A DNA stretch of 64,000 bases from Mesorhizobium terrae. GTDB taxonomy: Bacteria; Pseudomonadota; Alphaproteobacteria; Rhizobiales; Rhizobiaceae. Below, one piece after another: positions 1 to 7,679 of this stretch. The position numbers and the translations under genes are program-made. Location: NCBI RefSeq assembly GCF_008727715.1, contig NZ_CP044218.1, positions 5,439,501 through 5,503,500 of the forward strand. The letters are read 5' to 3'. How positions within the stretch are numbered: the stretch's first letter is position 1; each line of letters begins with the position of its first letter. The notes under the pieces are model-generated. The model did not search any database. It was not told the origin of the DNA and saw only the letters and a list, made by a program, of their open reading frames with translations.

Positions 1-693
1 GTGATCGCGCGCATCGTCGACGGCTCGGAGCTGGACGAGTTCAAGCAGAATTACGGCACCACGCTGGTCACCGGCTTTGCCCATATCCATGGCATGCCTG
101 TCGGCATCATCGCCAACAATGGCGTGCTGTTTTCGGAGAGCGCTGTGAAGGGCGCACATTTCATCGAACTGTGCTGCCAGCGCAAGATCCCGCTGGTGTT
201 CCTGCAGAACATCACCGGCTTCATGGTCGGCAAGAAATACGAGGCCGGCGGCATCGCCAAGGATGGCGCCAAGCTGGTGACGGCGGTGGCGACCGCGCAG
301 GTGCCGAAGGTGACGATGATCATCGGCGGCTCGTTCGGCGCCGGCAATTACGGCATGTGCGGGCGCGCCTATTCGCCCCGCTTCCTGTGGATGTGGCCCA
401 ATGCGCGCATCTCGGTGATGGGCGGCGAGCAGGCGGCGATGGTGCTGGCGCTGGTGCGGCGCGAGAACATCGAGCGCAAGGGCGGCAGCTGGACGGCCGC
501 GGAAGAGGCCGAATTCAAGCGCCCAACGCTGGAAAAATACGAGCGCGAGGGCCACCCGCTCTATTCATCCGCAAGGCTTTGGGACGACGGCATCATCGAC
601 CCGGTAAGGTCACGCGAGGTGCTGGCGCTTTCGCTGTCGGCCGCGCTCAACGCGCCGATCCCCGACACGAAATTCGGCGTGTTCAGGATGTGA
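1..693 (+). CDS. mccB: 3-methylcrotonyl-CoA carboxylase beta subunit, C-terminal part (cut by window edge)
   Basis: This is the carboxyltransferase subunit that moves CO2 from biotin to 3-methylcrotonyl-CoA in leucine degradation. The frame is open at base 1 and the usual protein is about 535 residues, so roughly 230 C-terminal residues are present and the true start lies outside the window. The acyl-CoA carboxyltransferase C-domain is visible, with the glycine-rich [13 protein letters not shown] stretch, the MGGEQAA motif and the family-typical ending [11 protein letters not shown]. The matching alpha subunit lies downstream at 2400-4352. A degenerate copy of the last 54 coding bases recurs at 1311-1364. 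Confidence 0.95.
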   Translation: MIARIVDGSELDEFKQNYGTTLVTGFAHIHGMPVGIIANNGVLFSESAVKGAHFIELCCQRKIPLVFLQNITGFMVGKKYEAGGIAKDGAKLVTAVATAQVPKVTMIIGGSFGAGNYGMCGRAYSPRFLWMWPNARISVMGGEQAAMVLALVRRENIERKGGSWTAAEEAEFKRPTLEKYEREGHPLYSSARLWDDGIIDPVRSREVLALSLSAALNAPIPDTKFGVFRM

Positions 694-812
694 CGCCGTG
701 CACTTGTTTTCACCGAAGCCAATACAGTGCTGTTCAAATGGGCCAGTCGAAGAATTGCATTGCCCGACAGCGACAATTTCTTCTATTGATTACGGTGTTC
801 AATATTGGGCAC

Positions 813-1199
813 ATGGGGATAAATTTGCGACATCTTCGTTCTTTGAATATTTCCGTTCTGGCTTGCATGCTTCTTGCAGCGACTTCAAACATAACAACCG
901 CCGGATCATTGGCGGGAAATCAGGGCGACAAGCGGTTCCCTCCGACTTTGCCGGACAATCCGAAAGACCCCTGCACCAAAGCGTGGAAGGCCTATGTGGC
1001 GGCTGGAGGCCACTCAGCCTACGCAATCACGCCCTATTCTCGCGTGCGGGATATCTTCGTCATTTGCGGCAATTCGTTGAACGCAAAGACGCAGGCGGCT
1101 GCGGAAGAAAAGGCGATGGCAAGCTGCGTGAGGACCCGCGACAGTTACAAGGGCAAGATCAACATAGGCGGCAGCTGCGAGATCGCGGCTTCGAAGTAA
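813..1199 (+). CDS. Small secreted protein with four cysteines, unknown function
   Basis: The 128-residue product starts with a clear signal peptide (MGINLRHLRS, then a hydrophobic run ending near TTAG), so it should be periplasmic or secreted. The mature part has four Cys (in DPCTK, VICGN, ASCVR and GSCEI) and an AWKAYVAAGGHSAYA stretch typical of small rhizobial secreted proteins of unknown role. A longer in-frame start at 738 exists, but it would bury the signal peptide. The 5' part is richer in A and T than the flanking mcc genes. It lies inside the leucine operon, next to the mccB-tail repeat, which suggests later insertion. Confidence 0.6.
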   Translation: MGINLRHLRSLNISVLACMLLAATSNITTAGSLAGNQGDKRFPPTLPDNPKDPCTKAWKAYVAAGGHSAYAITPYSRVRDIFVICGNSLNAKTQAAAEEKAMASCVRTRDSYKGKINIGGSCEIAASK

Positions 1200-1310
1200 G
1201 CCGCGCGCGTCTCTCCGGCCGCAAAGCCGCGTTGCTAAGTCCAGCTGCGTGCCGGCCTTGCCATGATGGTGGCGGCCGGCACTACGGGGCAAGTGTCGAT
1301 GCTCGGCCCG

Positions 1311-1364
1311 AGCGCCGCATTCGACGTGCAAATCCCGGACGCGACGTTCGGCGTGTTTGGGATG
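1311..1364 (+). repeat. Degenerate duplicate of the mccB 3' end
   Basis: These 54 bases align without gaps to 637-690, the last coding bases of mccB, with about 39 of 54 identities by eye. The translation SAAFDVQIPDATFGVFGM mirrors the true ending [18 protein letters not shown]. No more of the carboxyltransferase is recognisable upstream. The copy could be a remnant of a second carboxyltransferase gene or a footprint of the event that brought in the 694-1310 segment. Confidence 0.7.
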
Positions 1365-1414
1365 CGAGGTCTCCTATGGCCGCCGTTCCGAACCCGTCCG
1401 GAAGGAGTTCGCCC

Positions 1415-1861
1415 ATGGCCTCTCCCGTTACCGATGCGCGTATCACGACCCTCGTTAGTCGTCTGATCGAAGCCAATGAGCTCGAGATTGCCGCACGGGA
1501 GCGCGAGGACACGCGTGCAGGAAACCGTCAGGTGGATCGGATGCGGCTCGTGCTGGATGAGCTTGTTAACTCCCCAATCGGGCGCGATACACTTGAGCGT
1601 CTGATGACACATGAGATGCCCGAAGTGCGCCTGCGCGCGGCCGGCCGAGTTATGGGGTGGGCGCCCAAAAAAGCCATTCCTGTACTCGGATCTCTGGTCG
1701 CCAATTGGATGCCGAAAGACCCGAAAAAGGGATATGTCGCCGTTGGCCTTTCTGCCGGCTGGAAACTCTACGAATACTTCGGCGTCAAGGATTTCGACCA
1801 CAATAAGCTCATCGAGCCGTTGCGCACCTATGGGATCGAGCTGCCGAGGCGGCCAGACTAG
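1415..1861 (+). CDS. DUF2019-like small cytoplasmic protein
   Basis: The 148-residue product has no signal peptide or membrane segment. Its second half (MPEVRLRAAGRVMGWAPKKA, then WKLYEYFGVKDFDHNKL) reads like the short HEAT-like helical repeat of the DUF2019 family, whose role is unknown. The start is chosen at 1415 because a strong GGAAGGAG ribosome site lies just upstream; an in-frame ATG at 1376 lacks one. It sits between the mccB-tail repeat and the glyoxalase-fold gene, in a stretch foreign to the mcc operon. Confidence 0.6.
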   Translation: MASPVTDARITTLVSRLIEANELEIAAREREDTRAGNRQVDRMRLVLDELVNSPIGRDTLERLMTHEMPEVRLRAAGRVMGWAPKKAIPVLGSLVANWMPKDPKKGYVAVGLSAGWKLYEYFGVKDFDHNKLIEPLRTYGIELPRRPD

Positions 1862-1949
1862 CAGCGGAACAATCGAAGACGCGACCGGCGCGCGATGGCG
1901 CGCCGGCAGCACCACAACTACCCGGTACCAACACGAGGAAAGACTACCG

Positions 1950-2357
1950 ATGCAATTCCATCGCGGCCGCCTGATCGACCATATCCATCTGCGCGCGGCC
2001 GACCTTGAAACGACCAGGCGCTTCTACCGCGCAGTACTCGAAGCCATCGGCCACGCCTCCTCCATTCATGAGGGCGAGACCTTCTTCTCGGCCGACGAAT
2101 TGTGGATCGACGCCGCCAGCGGCCAGACCTCGCGCGTGCATCTCGCCTTCCAGGTGCCCGATCGCGAGACGGTGGCGAAATTCTACCAGGCGGGCCTTGC
2201 CGCCGGCGGCAGGGACAATGGCGGACCGGGCGAGCGCAGCTATCACCCCGGCTACTACGCCGCCTTCCTGTTCGACCCGGACGGCAATAACATCGAGGCC
2301 GTCCACCATGGCCCCTTCGAGCGCTCGGCGCCGTCGGTGGTGATTACGCCGAAATAA
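1950..2357 (+). CDS. VOC-family (glyoxalase/bleomycin-resistance fold) protein
   Basis: The 135-residue product is a single VOC domain. It has an N-terminal IDHIHLRAADLETTRRFY strand-helix unit, HLAFQVPDRETV in the middle and a C-terminal YYAAFLFDPDGNNIEAVHHG motif with the Glu and His that usually bind metal. Length fits a one-domain VOC enzyme. GAGGAA lies 10 bases before the start. It is 42 bases upstream of mccA on the same strand and may belong to the same transcript. The substrate cannot be read from sequence. Confidence 0.85.
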   Translation: MQFHRGRLIDHIHLRAADLETTRRFYRAVLEAIGHASSIHEGETFFSADELWIDAASGQTSRVHLAFQVPDRETVAKFYQAGLAAGGRDNGGPGERSYHPGYYAAFLFDPDGNNIEAVHHGPFERSAPSVVITPK

Positions 2358-2399
2358 TCAAGTCCGGCACCTTAATTGCCCTTACCATTGGAGGCCCCG

Positions 2400-4352
2400 A
2401 TGTTTTCGAAGATCCTGATCGCCAACCGTGGCGAGATCGCGTGCCGCATCATCCGTACCGCGCGCAAGCTGGGCATCGATACGGTCGCCGTCTATTCCGA
2501 CGCCGACGCCGCCTCCCTGCATGTCGCCATGGCCGACGAGGCGGTCCATATCGGCGCCTCCCCGGTCGGCGAGAGCTATCTTAGGGCCGAGCGCATCATC
2601 GCGGCGGCAAAGCAGACGGGTGCCGAGGCCATTCACCCCGGCTACGGCTTCCTTTCGGAAAACCCGAATTTCGTCGATCAGGTGGCGGCGGCGGGGCTGG
2701 TCTTCATCGGCCCGTCGGCCGCGTCCATCCGCGCCATGGGCCTCAAGGATGCTGCTAAGCGGCTGATGGAAAAGGCCGGCGTGCCTGTCGTGCCCGGCTA
2801 TCACGGCGAGGCGCAGGACATCGTGCTGTTGGCCACCAAGGCGCGCGAGATCGGCTATCCGGTGCTGATCAAGGCGCGCGCCGGCGGCGGCGGCAAGGGC
2901 ATGCGCCGGGTCGATCATCCCGATGATTTTTCCGAGGCACTGTCCGGCGCGCGGCGCGAGGCCAAGGCCGCCTTCGGCGACGACCGCGTGCTGGTCGAGA
3001 AATATGTCGACAAGCCGCGCCATATCGAGGTGCAGGTGTTCGGCGATAATTTCGGCAATGCCGTGCATCTTTACGAGCGCGACTGCTCGGCGCAGCGGCG
3101 CCATCAGAAGGTGATCGAGGAGGCGCCGGCGCCCGATATGACGCCGGCGCTGCGCAAGGCGATGACCGATGCCGCGGTGAAGGCCGCCAAGGCGATCCAG
3201 TATTCCGGCGCCGGCACCATCGAGTTCATCGTCGACGCCTCGAAGGGACTGTTGGCCGACCGCTTCTGGTTCATGGAGATGAACACGCGCCTACAGGTCG
3301 AACATCCGGTGACGGAAATGATCACCGGCGTCGACCTCGTCGAATGGCAGCTGCGCGTGGCTTCCGGCGAAAAGCTGCCGAAGGCCCAGGACGAGATCGC
3401 GCTTTCCGGCCATGCCTTCGAGGCGCGGCTCTATGCCGAGGATGCGACCAAGGGCTTTCTGCCGGCGATCGGCACGCTGCATCACCTGCGCTTTCCCGAG
3501 ACCGCGCCGGCGGGTGCCAGCATGCGCGTCGAGACAGGCGTGCGCCAGGGCGATGCCATCTCGCCCTATTACGACCCGATGATCGCCAAGCTTGTCGTGC
3601 ATGGGCCCGACCGCGCGAGCGCGCTGGCCGCGCTCGGCGAAGCGCTGGCCGGTACCGAAATCGCCGGCTCTGTCACCAACACCGCCTTCCTGGCTGCGCT
3701 GGCCGCCGATGAGGATTTCGCCGCCGGCGATGTCGACACCGGCCTTATCGGCCGCAAGCAGGAGGCTTTGACGGCGATCGCCCTTCCCGGCGACGATGTC
3801 ATCGCGACGGCAGCACTTGCGGCGGCGGACGTCTCCATCCCTCGAAACGGTTCCGACCCATGGTCGTCACTTGTCGGCTACGCGCATTTCCACGCCGGCG
3901 CGCGCCGCATCAGGCTGAAAGCCGGCGACGAGGAAATCGCTGCCCGCATCACCGCGCGCGACGACGGTGGCTTCGATGTCGCGACCGAGACGGGCGTGCA
4001 CGCCTTGCGGGCCGGCGGCGGCAAGCGGCTGGCGCGCTGGCCCGGCCACGTCACCGTCTTTGCCGGCGCCACGGGCTATAGTTTCGGCGTGCCGGATCCG
4101 CTGGCCAAGGCTGATGATGCCGGCGCGGGTGTCGGCAATCTGCGTGCGCCGATGCCGGGGCTGGTCAAGGTGGTGCGCTCGGTGGCTGGCGACGTGGTGG
4201 TCAAGGGGCAGCCGCTGCTCATCCTGGAAGCGATGAAGATGGAGCACACCATCGCCGCCCCGCATGACGGCACCATCGCCGAGATCGCTACGGAGGGCGC
4301 GCAGGTGACGGACGGAACGGTGCTGGTGCGGTTCGCCGAGACGGAGGCCTGA
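2400..4352 (+). CDS. mccA: 3-methylcrotonyl-CoA carboxylase alpha subunit (biotin carboxylase and biotin carrier)
   Basis: This 650-residue biotin-containing subunit carboxylates its own biotin with ATP and bicarbonate, then works with MccB in leucine catabolism. Domains in order: biotin carboxylase N-domain from MFSKILIANRGEIACRI, ATP-grasp with KARAGGGGKGMRRV, the EMNTRLQVEHPVTE active-site motif near residue 300, biotin carboxylase C-domain, BT-type linker, and a biotinyl domain with EAMKMEH whose Lys613 takes biotin. The start at 2400 follows a GGAGG site at 2390-2394; an in-frame ATG at 2376 is less likely. Length matches MCC alpha rather than the longer pyruvate carboxylase. Confidence 0.95.
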   Translation: MFSKILIANRGEIACRIIRTARKLGIDTVAVYSDADAASLHVAMADEAVHIGASPVGESYLRAERIIAAAKQTGAEAIHPGYGFLSENPNFVDQVAAAGLVFIGPSAASIRAMGLKDAAKRLMEKAGVPVVPGYHGEAQDIVLLATKAREIGYPVLIKARAGGGGKGMRRVDHPDDFSEALSGARREAKAAFGDDRVLVEKYVDKPRHIEVQVFGDNFGNAVHLYERDCSAQRRHQKVIEEAPAPDMTPALRKAMTDAAVKAAKAIQYSGAGTIEFIVDASKGLLADRFWFMEMNTRLQVEHPVTEMITGVDLVEWQLRVASGEKLPKAQDEIALSGHAFEARLYAEDATKGFLPAIGTLHHLRFPETAPAGASMRVETGVRQGDAISPYYDPMIAKLVVHGPDRASALAALGEALAGTEIAGSVTNTAFLAALAADEDFAAGDVDTGLIGRKQEALTAIALPGDDVIATAALAAADVSIPRNGSDPWSSLVGYAHFHAGARRIRLKAGDEEIAARITARDDGGFDVATETGVHALRAGGGKRLARWPGHVTVFAGATGYSFGVPDPLAKADDAGAGVGNLRAPMPGLVKVVRSVAGDVVVKGQPLLILEAMKMEHTIAAPHDGTIAEIATEGAQVTDGTVLVRFAETEA

Positions 4353-4389
4353 GCCGCCGACGATCCACGCCACGATCTCCAGCAAACAA

Positions 4390-4414
4390 AATGGCCGGGA
4401 CAAGCCCGGCCATT
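4390..4414. terminator. Bidirectional hairpin terminator between mccA and the LIV binding-protein gene
   Basis: A perfect 10-bp stem (AATGGCCGGG / CCCGGCCATT) with a 5-base loop lies between two convergent genes. On the minus strand it is followed by a T-rich TTTGTTTGCT, so it best fits the binding-protein gene and can also stop mccA read-through. Confidence 0.8.
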
Positions 4415-4442
4415 CCGCTTTCATCAATCATCCCATGCGGGA

Positions 4443-5567
4443 TCAGTCGACCTTGATCGGCGCGTACTTGCCTTCATGCCACTGGTTGATGTCGTACTTG
4501 GCGTTCTTCAGGTCACCCTTTTCGTCGAAGATGACTTCGCCAACCACGGTGCTGATCGGCTTGCCGTCCTTCAGCGCGGCGGCAACCTTGCCCGGATCGT
4601 CGCTGCCGGCGCGCTTGATGCCTTCGGCGAAAGCCTGGATCGTGGCGTAGGAGAACAGCGTGAAGCCTTCCGGCACGAAGCCCTTGGCCTTGATCTTCTC
4701 AATCGCTTCCTTGGCTTCCGGGCGGGCCTGCGGGTCAGCCGGGAACACGAACATCGTGCCTTCGCCAGCCGGGCCGGCAACCTGCCAGAATTCCGGCGAG
4801 GCGATGGAGTCCGGCATGATCAGCTGGTACTTGAAGTTCTGCTCGGCCGACTGGCGCAGGATGAGGCCGGCCTCCGGATGATAGCCGCCGAAATAGACGA
4901 CATCGGCCTTCAGGTTCTTCAGCTTGGTGACCAGTGCCGAATAGTCCTTCTCGCCGGAATTGATGCCTTCATAGAGCACTTCCTTCAGGCCGCCCGCGTT
5001 CATCGTCGCCTTCACGGCGTCGGCGACACCCTGGCCATAGGCGCTCTTGTCGTGCAGCACGACGACGTTCTTGCCGGCATACTTCTTGGCAATCCACGGA
5101 CCGATGAAGGCGCCCTGGGCGTCGTCACGGGTGTAGAGGCGCATGATCGTCGACCAGCCCTTCTTGGCGGCGTCGTCGGTCATCAGCGGGTTGGACGAGG
5201 CCGGGCTCATCATCAGCGCGCCGGCTTCGGCATAGACGGCGGAAGCCGGAATGCTCGAGCCCGAGCAGGCGTGACCGTCAATGAACATGACGCCGTTGCC
5301 GACGATGCGGTTGGCCACCGAAACGGCCTGCTTAGGGTCGCACTGGTCATCCTCGATGTCGATCTTGATCTGGCGTCCGTTGACACCGCCGGCGGCGTTG
5401 ATGGCGTCGGCCGCGGCCTGCGCGCCGTGCTTGAACTGGTCGCCGATGGTGGCGAGCTGGCCCGTCATCGGCCCGACAACCGCGAAGGTGATGTCTTCGG
5501 CATAAGCGGCCGAGGCGCTGAGCGCCATGCCGAACAAGGCAGCGCTCAAAAATTTGGTCTTCTTCAC
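4443..5567 (-). CDS. Branched-chain amino acid ABC transporter substrate-binding protein
   Basis: This 374-residue periplasmic type I binding protein is of the LIV/Leu-Ile-Val family. It starts with a signal peptide (VKKTKFLSAALFGMALSASAAYA), followed by ITFAVVGPMTGQLATIGDQF, NAAGGVNGRQI and the HACSGSSIPASAVYA ligand-pocket region. The start is a GTG (5565-5567) with a GGGAGG site just upstream; the longer open frame adds only unlikely residues. No permease or ATPase genes are adjacent, so it must work with components elsewhere. Its position next to leucine-degradation genes fits a leucine uptake role, which is inference. Confidence 0.93.
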   Translation of the reverse strand: MKKTKFLSAALFGMALSASAAYAEDITFAVVGPMTGQLATIGDQFKHGAQAAADAINAAGGVNGRQIKIDIEDDQCDPKQAVSVANRIVGNGVMFIDGHACSGSSIPASAVYAEAGALMMSPASSNPLMTDDAAKKGWSTIMRLYTRDDAQGAFIGPWIAKKYAGKNVVVLHDKSAYGQGVADAVKATMNAGGLKEVLYEGINSGEKDYSALVTKLKNLKADVVYFGGYHPEAGLILRQSAEQNFKYQLIMPDSIASPEFWQVAGPAGEGTMFVFPADPQARPEAKEAIEKIKAKGFVPEGFTLFSYATIQAFAEGIKRAGSDDPGKVAAALKDGKPISTVVGEVIFDEKGDLKNAKYDINQWHEGKYAPIKVD

Positions 5568-5886
5568 TTTAAACCTCCCAAGGCTTGCGCAACCCCCTGG
5601 CCACGCTTGGCCGAGAATGGCCTCAAAATTCCACCGCTCGTCAAGCCCGTCGAAGCGTTTTTGCAATCGTCGGGTTAATCGCGCCGGCCAAATGCCGGGT
5701 CGAAAATGCGAAAACCGCGCCGGTCTTGTAACGACCGGTCGCGGTTTTCTTTCGCCGGGGCGGTTTCGAGCCAGATGGCTTCGAAAACGACCCGCCTTCC
5801 CTGTTTCGCCGGGCGGCCTTGCTGGCCGCTTCCGTTTCTTCAATTCGCCGTTGGAGCGGCGAGACCATCCCCTCGCGGGGCGGAAT
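5568..5886. other. Intergenic region with a terminator-like hairpin, no gene seen
   Basis: This 319-base stretch holds the upstream region of the binding-protein gene and the downstream region of the Sel1-type gene. Apart from the hairpin at 5710-5749, no coding signal, RNA gene or repeat was recognised. Confidence 0.5.
5710..5749. terminator. Long hairpin, probable terminator of the Sel1-type gene
   Basis: The arms GAAAACCGCG and CGCGGTTTTC are extended inward by CCGGTC / GACCGG with one bulged base. A and T runs flank the stem on both sides, so it can act on either strand. It lies 138 bases past the stop of the minus-strand Sel1-type gene. Confidence 0.65.
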
Positions 5887-6153
5887 TCAGTGCGTGGTCA
5901 TCCAGTCGCGGGCTTCGCGCAGGGCATGAGCGATCTCGCCCTTGGTCATGGAAGCCGAAAGTTCGGACCGCAGTTCCGCGGCGCGGGTCGAGCCCTTGAT
6001 CGCGGCGATGTTGAACCATTTGTGAGCCGTGACTACGTCGGTCTCGCAGTCGCGGCCGGTCGCATACATCATGCCCAGTTCGAAGAGAATGTCGGCTTGA
6101 GCGGTTGCGCCCATCGTACCGAACCCTGCTTCCAGCATCTCGAAACGTGCCAT
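5887..6153 (-). CDS. Small Sel1-repeat-like protein
   Basis: The 88-residue soluble product contains one Sel1/TPR-like helix pair: a LFELGMMYATGRDCETDVVTA stretch followed by HKWFNIAAIKGSTRAAELR. That is the usual LG.MYA.G....D...A..W...AA..G pattern. The start at 6153 is preceded by AAGGGGA; an upstream in-frame ATG lacks a site. Such single-repeat proteins are common in rhizobia and probably mediate protein contacts. No partner is evident nearby. Confidence 0.8.
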   Translation of the reverse strand: MARFEMLEAGFGTMGATAQADILFELGMMYATGRDCETDVVTAHKWFNIAAIKGSTRAAELRSELSASMTKGEIAHALREARDWMTTH

Positions 6154-6602
6154 TTCAAATCCCCTTGTCTGACCCTGTCTGCTCCTGAAAGCCGCCACCC
6201 TTTTCTTCAGTGGGTGTGCGCTCTTCCGATGCTTCGAAGAATGAAGGGGACGCTTGAATCCGTCGTTAAATGGCTTGCTTAACTGGAAGAAAACAAAGCT
6301 AAAACAAGAAGTAAACGTGAGAAACCGTTAAGGATAGGAAGTCCGCGATTGCTGGGTTTTCGCTCAAATTCGACGAAAATCCGAACCTCGCAAAACAAGG
6401 TTTCGCTAACCACGCGAAAGCTTCGCGAATTGAGAAATGCCTCAGCAGCCGGCGAAATGCCCTTTCGAACGCCGATGAAAAAGCGCTTTTCCTTCCCCAG
6501 CGGCACGGCTTTTGTTTTATTGGGGACTGGATTAGCCTGCTTGGGCGTGAGGGATGGAGAGGCTGGACCCGCAGGTCCGGCGGAGCGCACAGGGAGGAAG
6601 GA
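6154..6602. other. Intergenic region, relatively AT-rich, no gene supported
   Basis: This 449-base stretch is visibly richer in A and T around 6270-6440 than the rest of the window and probably carries the divergent promoters of the Sel1-type and DUF2147 genes. It holds a GTTAA...TTAAC inverted repeat (about 6264-6281). Open frames here have non-coding composition. Confidence 0.4.
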
Positions 6603-6944
6603 ATGTTTCGCAAACTCAGCTTGGCTGTTGCGGCCACATTGATCATGGCGGGCGCGGCCTGGGCCGACCCGATCGAAGGCAACTGGAAGACGGCATCCGG
6701 TGCCACGGCGGCGATCTCGGGCAGCGGCTCGTTCTCGATCACGCTGAAGACCGGCAAGCATGCCGGCAAGACGATCGGCTCGTTCAAATCGACGGGTGAA
6801 GGCAAATATGCCGGCACCATCACCGATCCGGAGAACGACAAGACCTACAACGGCAAGGCCTCGATCTCCGGCAAGTCGCTGAAGATGAGCGGCTGTGTGC
6901 TGGGCGGCCTCATCTGCAAGAGCCAGACCTGGACCAAGATGTAA
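6603..6944 (+). CDS. DUF2147-family periplasmic protein
   Basis: The 113-residue product has a signal peptide (MFRKLSLAVAATLIMAGAAWA) and then the DUF2147 pattern: DPIEGNWKTASG at the N-terminus, repeated glycine-rich beta strands, and a C-terminal MSGCVLGGLICKSQTWTK with the conserved pair of cysteines. The family has a lipocalin-like beta-barrel look and no proven function; it is often linked to envelope stress. A strong AGGGAGGAAGGA site precedes the ATG. It appears monocistronic, with its own terminator. Confidence 0.88.
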   Translation: MFRKLSLAVAATLIMAGAAWADPIEGNWKTASGATAAISGSGSFSITLKTGKHAGKTIGSFKSTGEGKYAGTITDPENDKTYNGKASISGKSLKMSGCVLGGLICKSQTWTKM

Positions 6945-6970
6945 GCCGAACAGCAGACCCGGTTGACGAC

Positions 6971-7006
6971 AAGGCGTTTCCGCCATGCGGGAACGCCTTT
7001 TGTTTT
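6971..7006 (+). terminator. Rho-independent terminator of the DUF2147 gene
   Basis: The stem AAGGCGTTTCCGC / GCGGGAACGCCTT has one G-T pair and is followed by TTTTGTTTT. It begins 27 bases after the stop codon. Confidence 0.85.
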
Positions 7007-7031
7007 GGGAGCTGCGGTTGCAGTTGCCTCT

Positions 7032-7054
7032 CCTTCTCCCCTTGCGGGAGAAGG
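7032..7054. repeat. Short palindromic intergenic repeat
   Basis: Arms CCTTCTCCC and GGGAGAAGG surround a 5-base loop. This CTTCTCCCC/GGGGAGAAGG type of palindrome is a common dispersed intergenic repeat in Rhizobiales genomes. Only one copy was noticed in this window. Confidence 0.5.
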
Positions 7055-7163
7055 GGCGCTGCATCTGAATTTCCGTCAATCATTTTGAACCCTGGATGAA
7101 CGGTGGCCTCAGAAGGGGTTCAGCCGCGCTCGGGCATTCTCTCCAGCATTGAGGGAGAGACCA

Positions 7164-7322
7164 ATGCTTGCGCGCCGCTTCACCATCGTCTGCCTGCTGA
7201 TGACGTTGTTCGGCATGGGCTTCGCGACACTGGTTGCCGGAGACGGCCGCTCCGCCCGGGCCTGGGATCAGGCCGGCTTGCGGCTCTGCGGTCTCGCCTG
7301 CCCCGACAGCTACACCCGTTGA
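7164..7322 (+). CDS. Small 52-residue membrane or secreted protein, hypothetical
   Basis: The frame starts with MLARRFTIVCLLMTLFGMGF, a typical signal or membrane-anchor segment. It ends with a short tail holding two Cys (LRLCGLACPDSYTR). A good GAGGGAGAGA ribosome site lies just before the ATG. No family was recognised. Support rests on the ribosome site and the hydrophobic N-terminus only. Confidence 0.45.
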   Translation: MLARRFTIVCLLMTLFGMGFATLVAGDGRSARAWDQAGLRLCGLACPDSYTR

Positions 7323-7354
7323 ACACCCGACACCTCGTATCGAAAGCCGCCGCC

Positions 7355-7549
7355 ATGAACAGCATCGCCGAAAACACCGTCGCCGTTCTGAAGCTGTTGC
7401 CGCGCGCCATGCTGATCCTGATGCTGCTGGCTGCTCCGGTGCTGGCCGTGCCGATGATGCGGACAGGCACGGGCTCGACCATCGAGGCGCCGGCACTCAA
7501 GAAGAACGGCATCGGGCTGGTTCTTCTGGTCAGCCTGCAGCGCGGCTGA
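7355..7549 (+). CDS. Small 64-residue hydrophobic protein, hypothetical
   Basis: The frame codes for one membrane-spanning stretch (LLPRAMLILMLLAAPVLAV), a short polar part and a weaker hydrophobic end. There is no convincing ribosome site. It follows the 52-residue gene by 32 bases and could be co-transcribed. It is reported because of the clean membrane segment, not because a family was recognised. Confidence 0.3.
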   Translation: MNSIAENTVAVLKLLPRAMLILMLLAAPVLAVPMMRTGTGSTIEAPALKKNGIGLVLLVSLQRG

Positions 7550-7679
7550 TCAAGCTGATTGCTCAATCAGCTAAAAGCACGGGCAGCTAGAAAACACGGA
7601 CCACTAAAAAAGCATGGGCCAATGAGCCTTTGGCGGGGCGGCCCCTCCCCAGTGTCATGTTCCATCTCTATAATGGGTC

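Noticed and set aside
171..812. Long plus-strand frame running through the mccB end into the secreted-protein gene
   Set aside because: The part overlapping mccB is Arg/Gly-rich shadow translation; only the part from 813 has a signal peptide and a plausible start.
2382..3104. Minus-strand frame opposite mccA
   Set aside because: Antisense shadow of the biotin carboxylase; mccA motifs on the plus strand are decisive.
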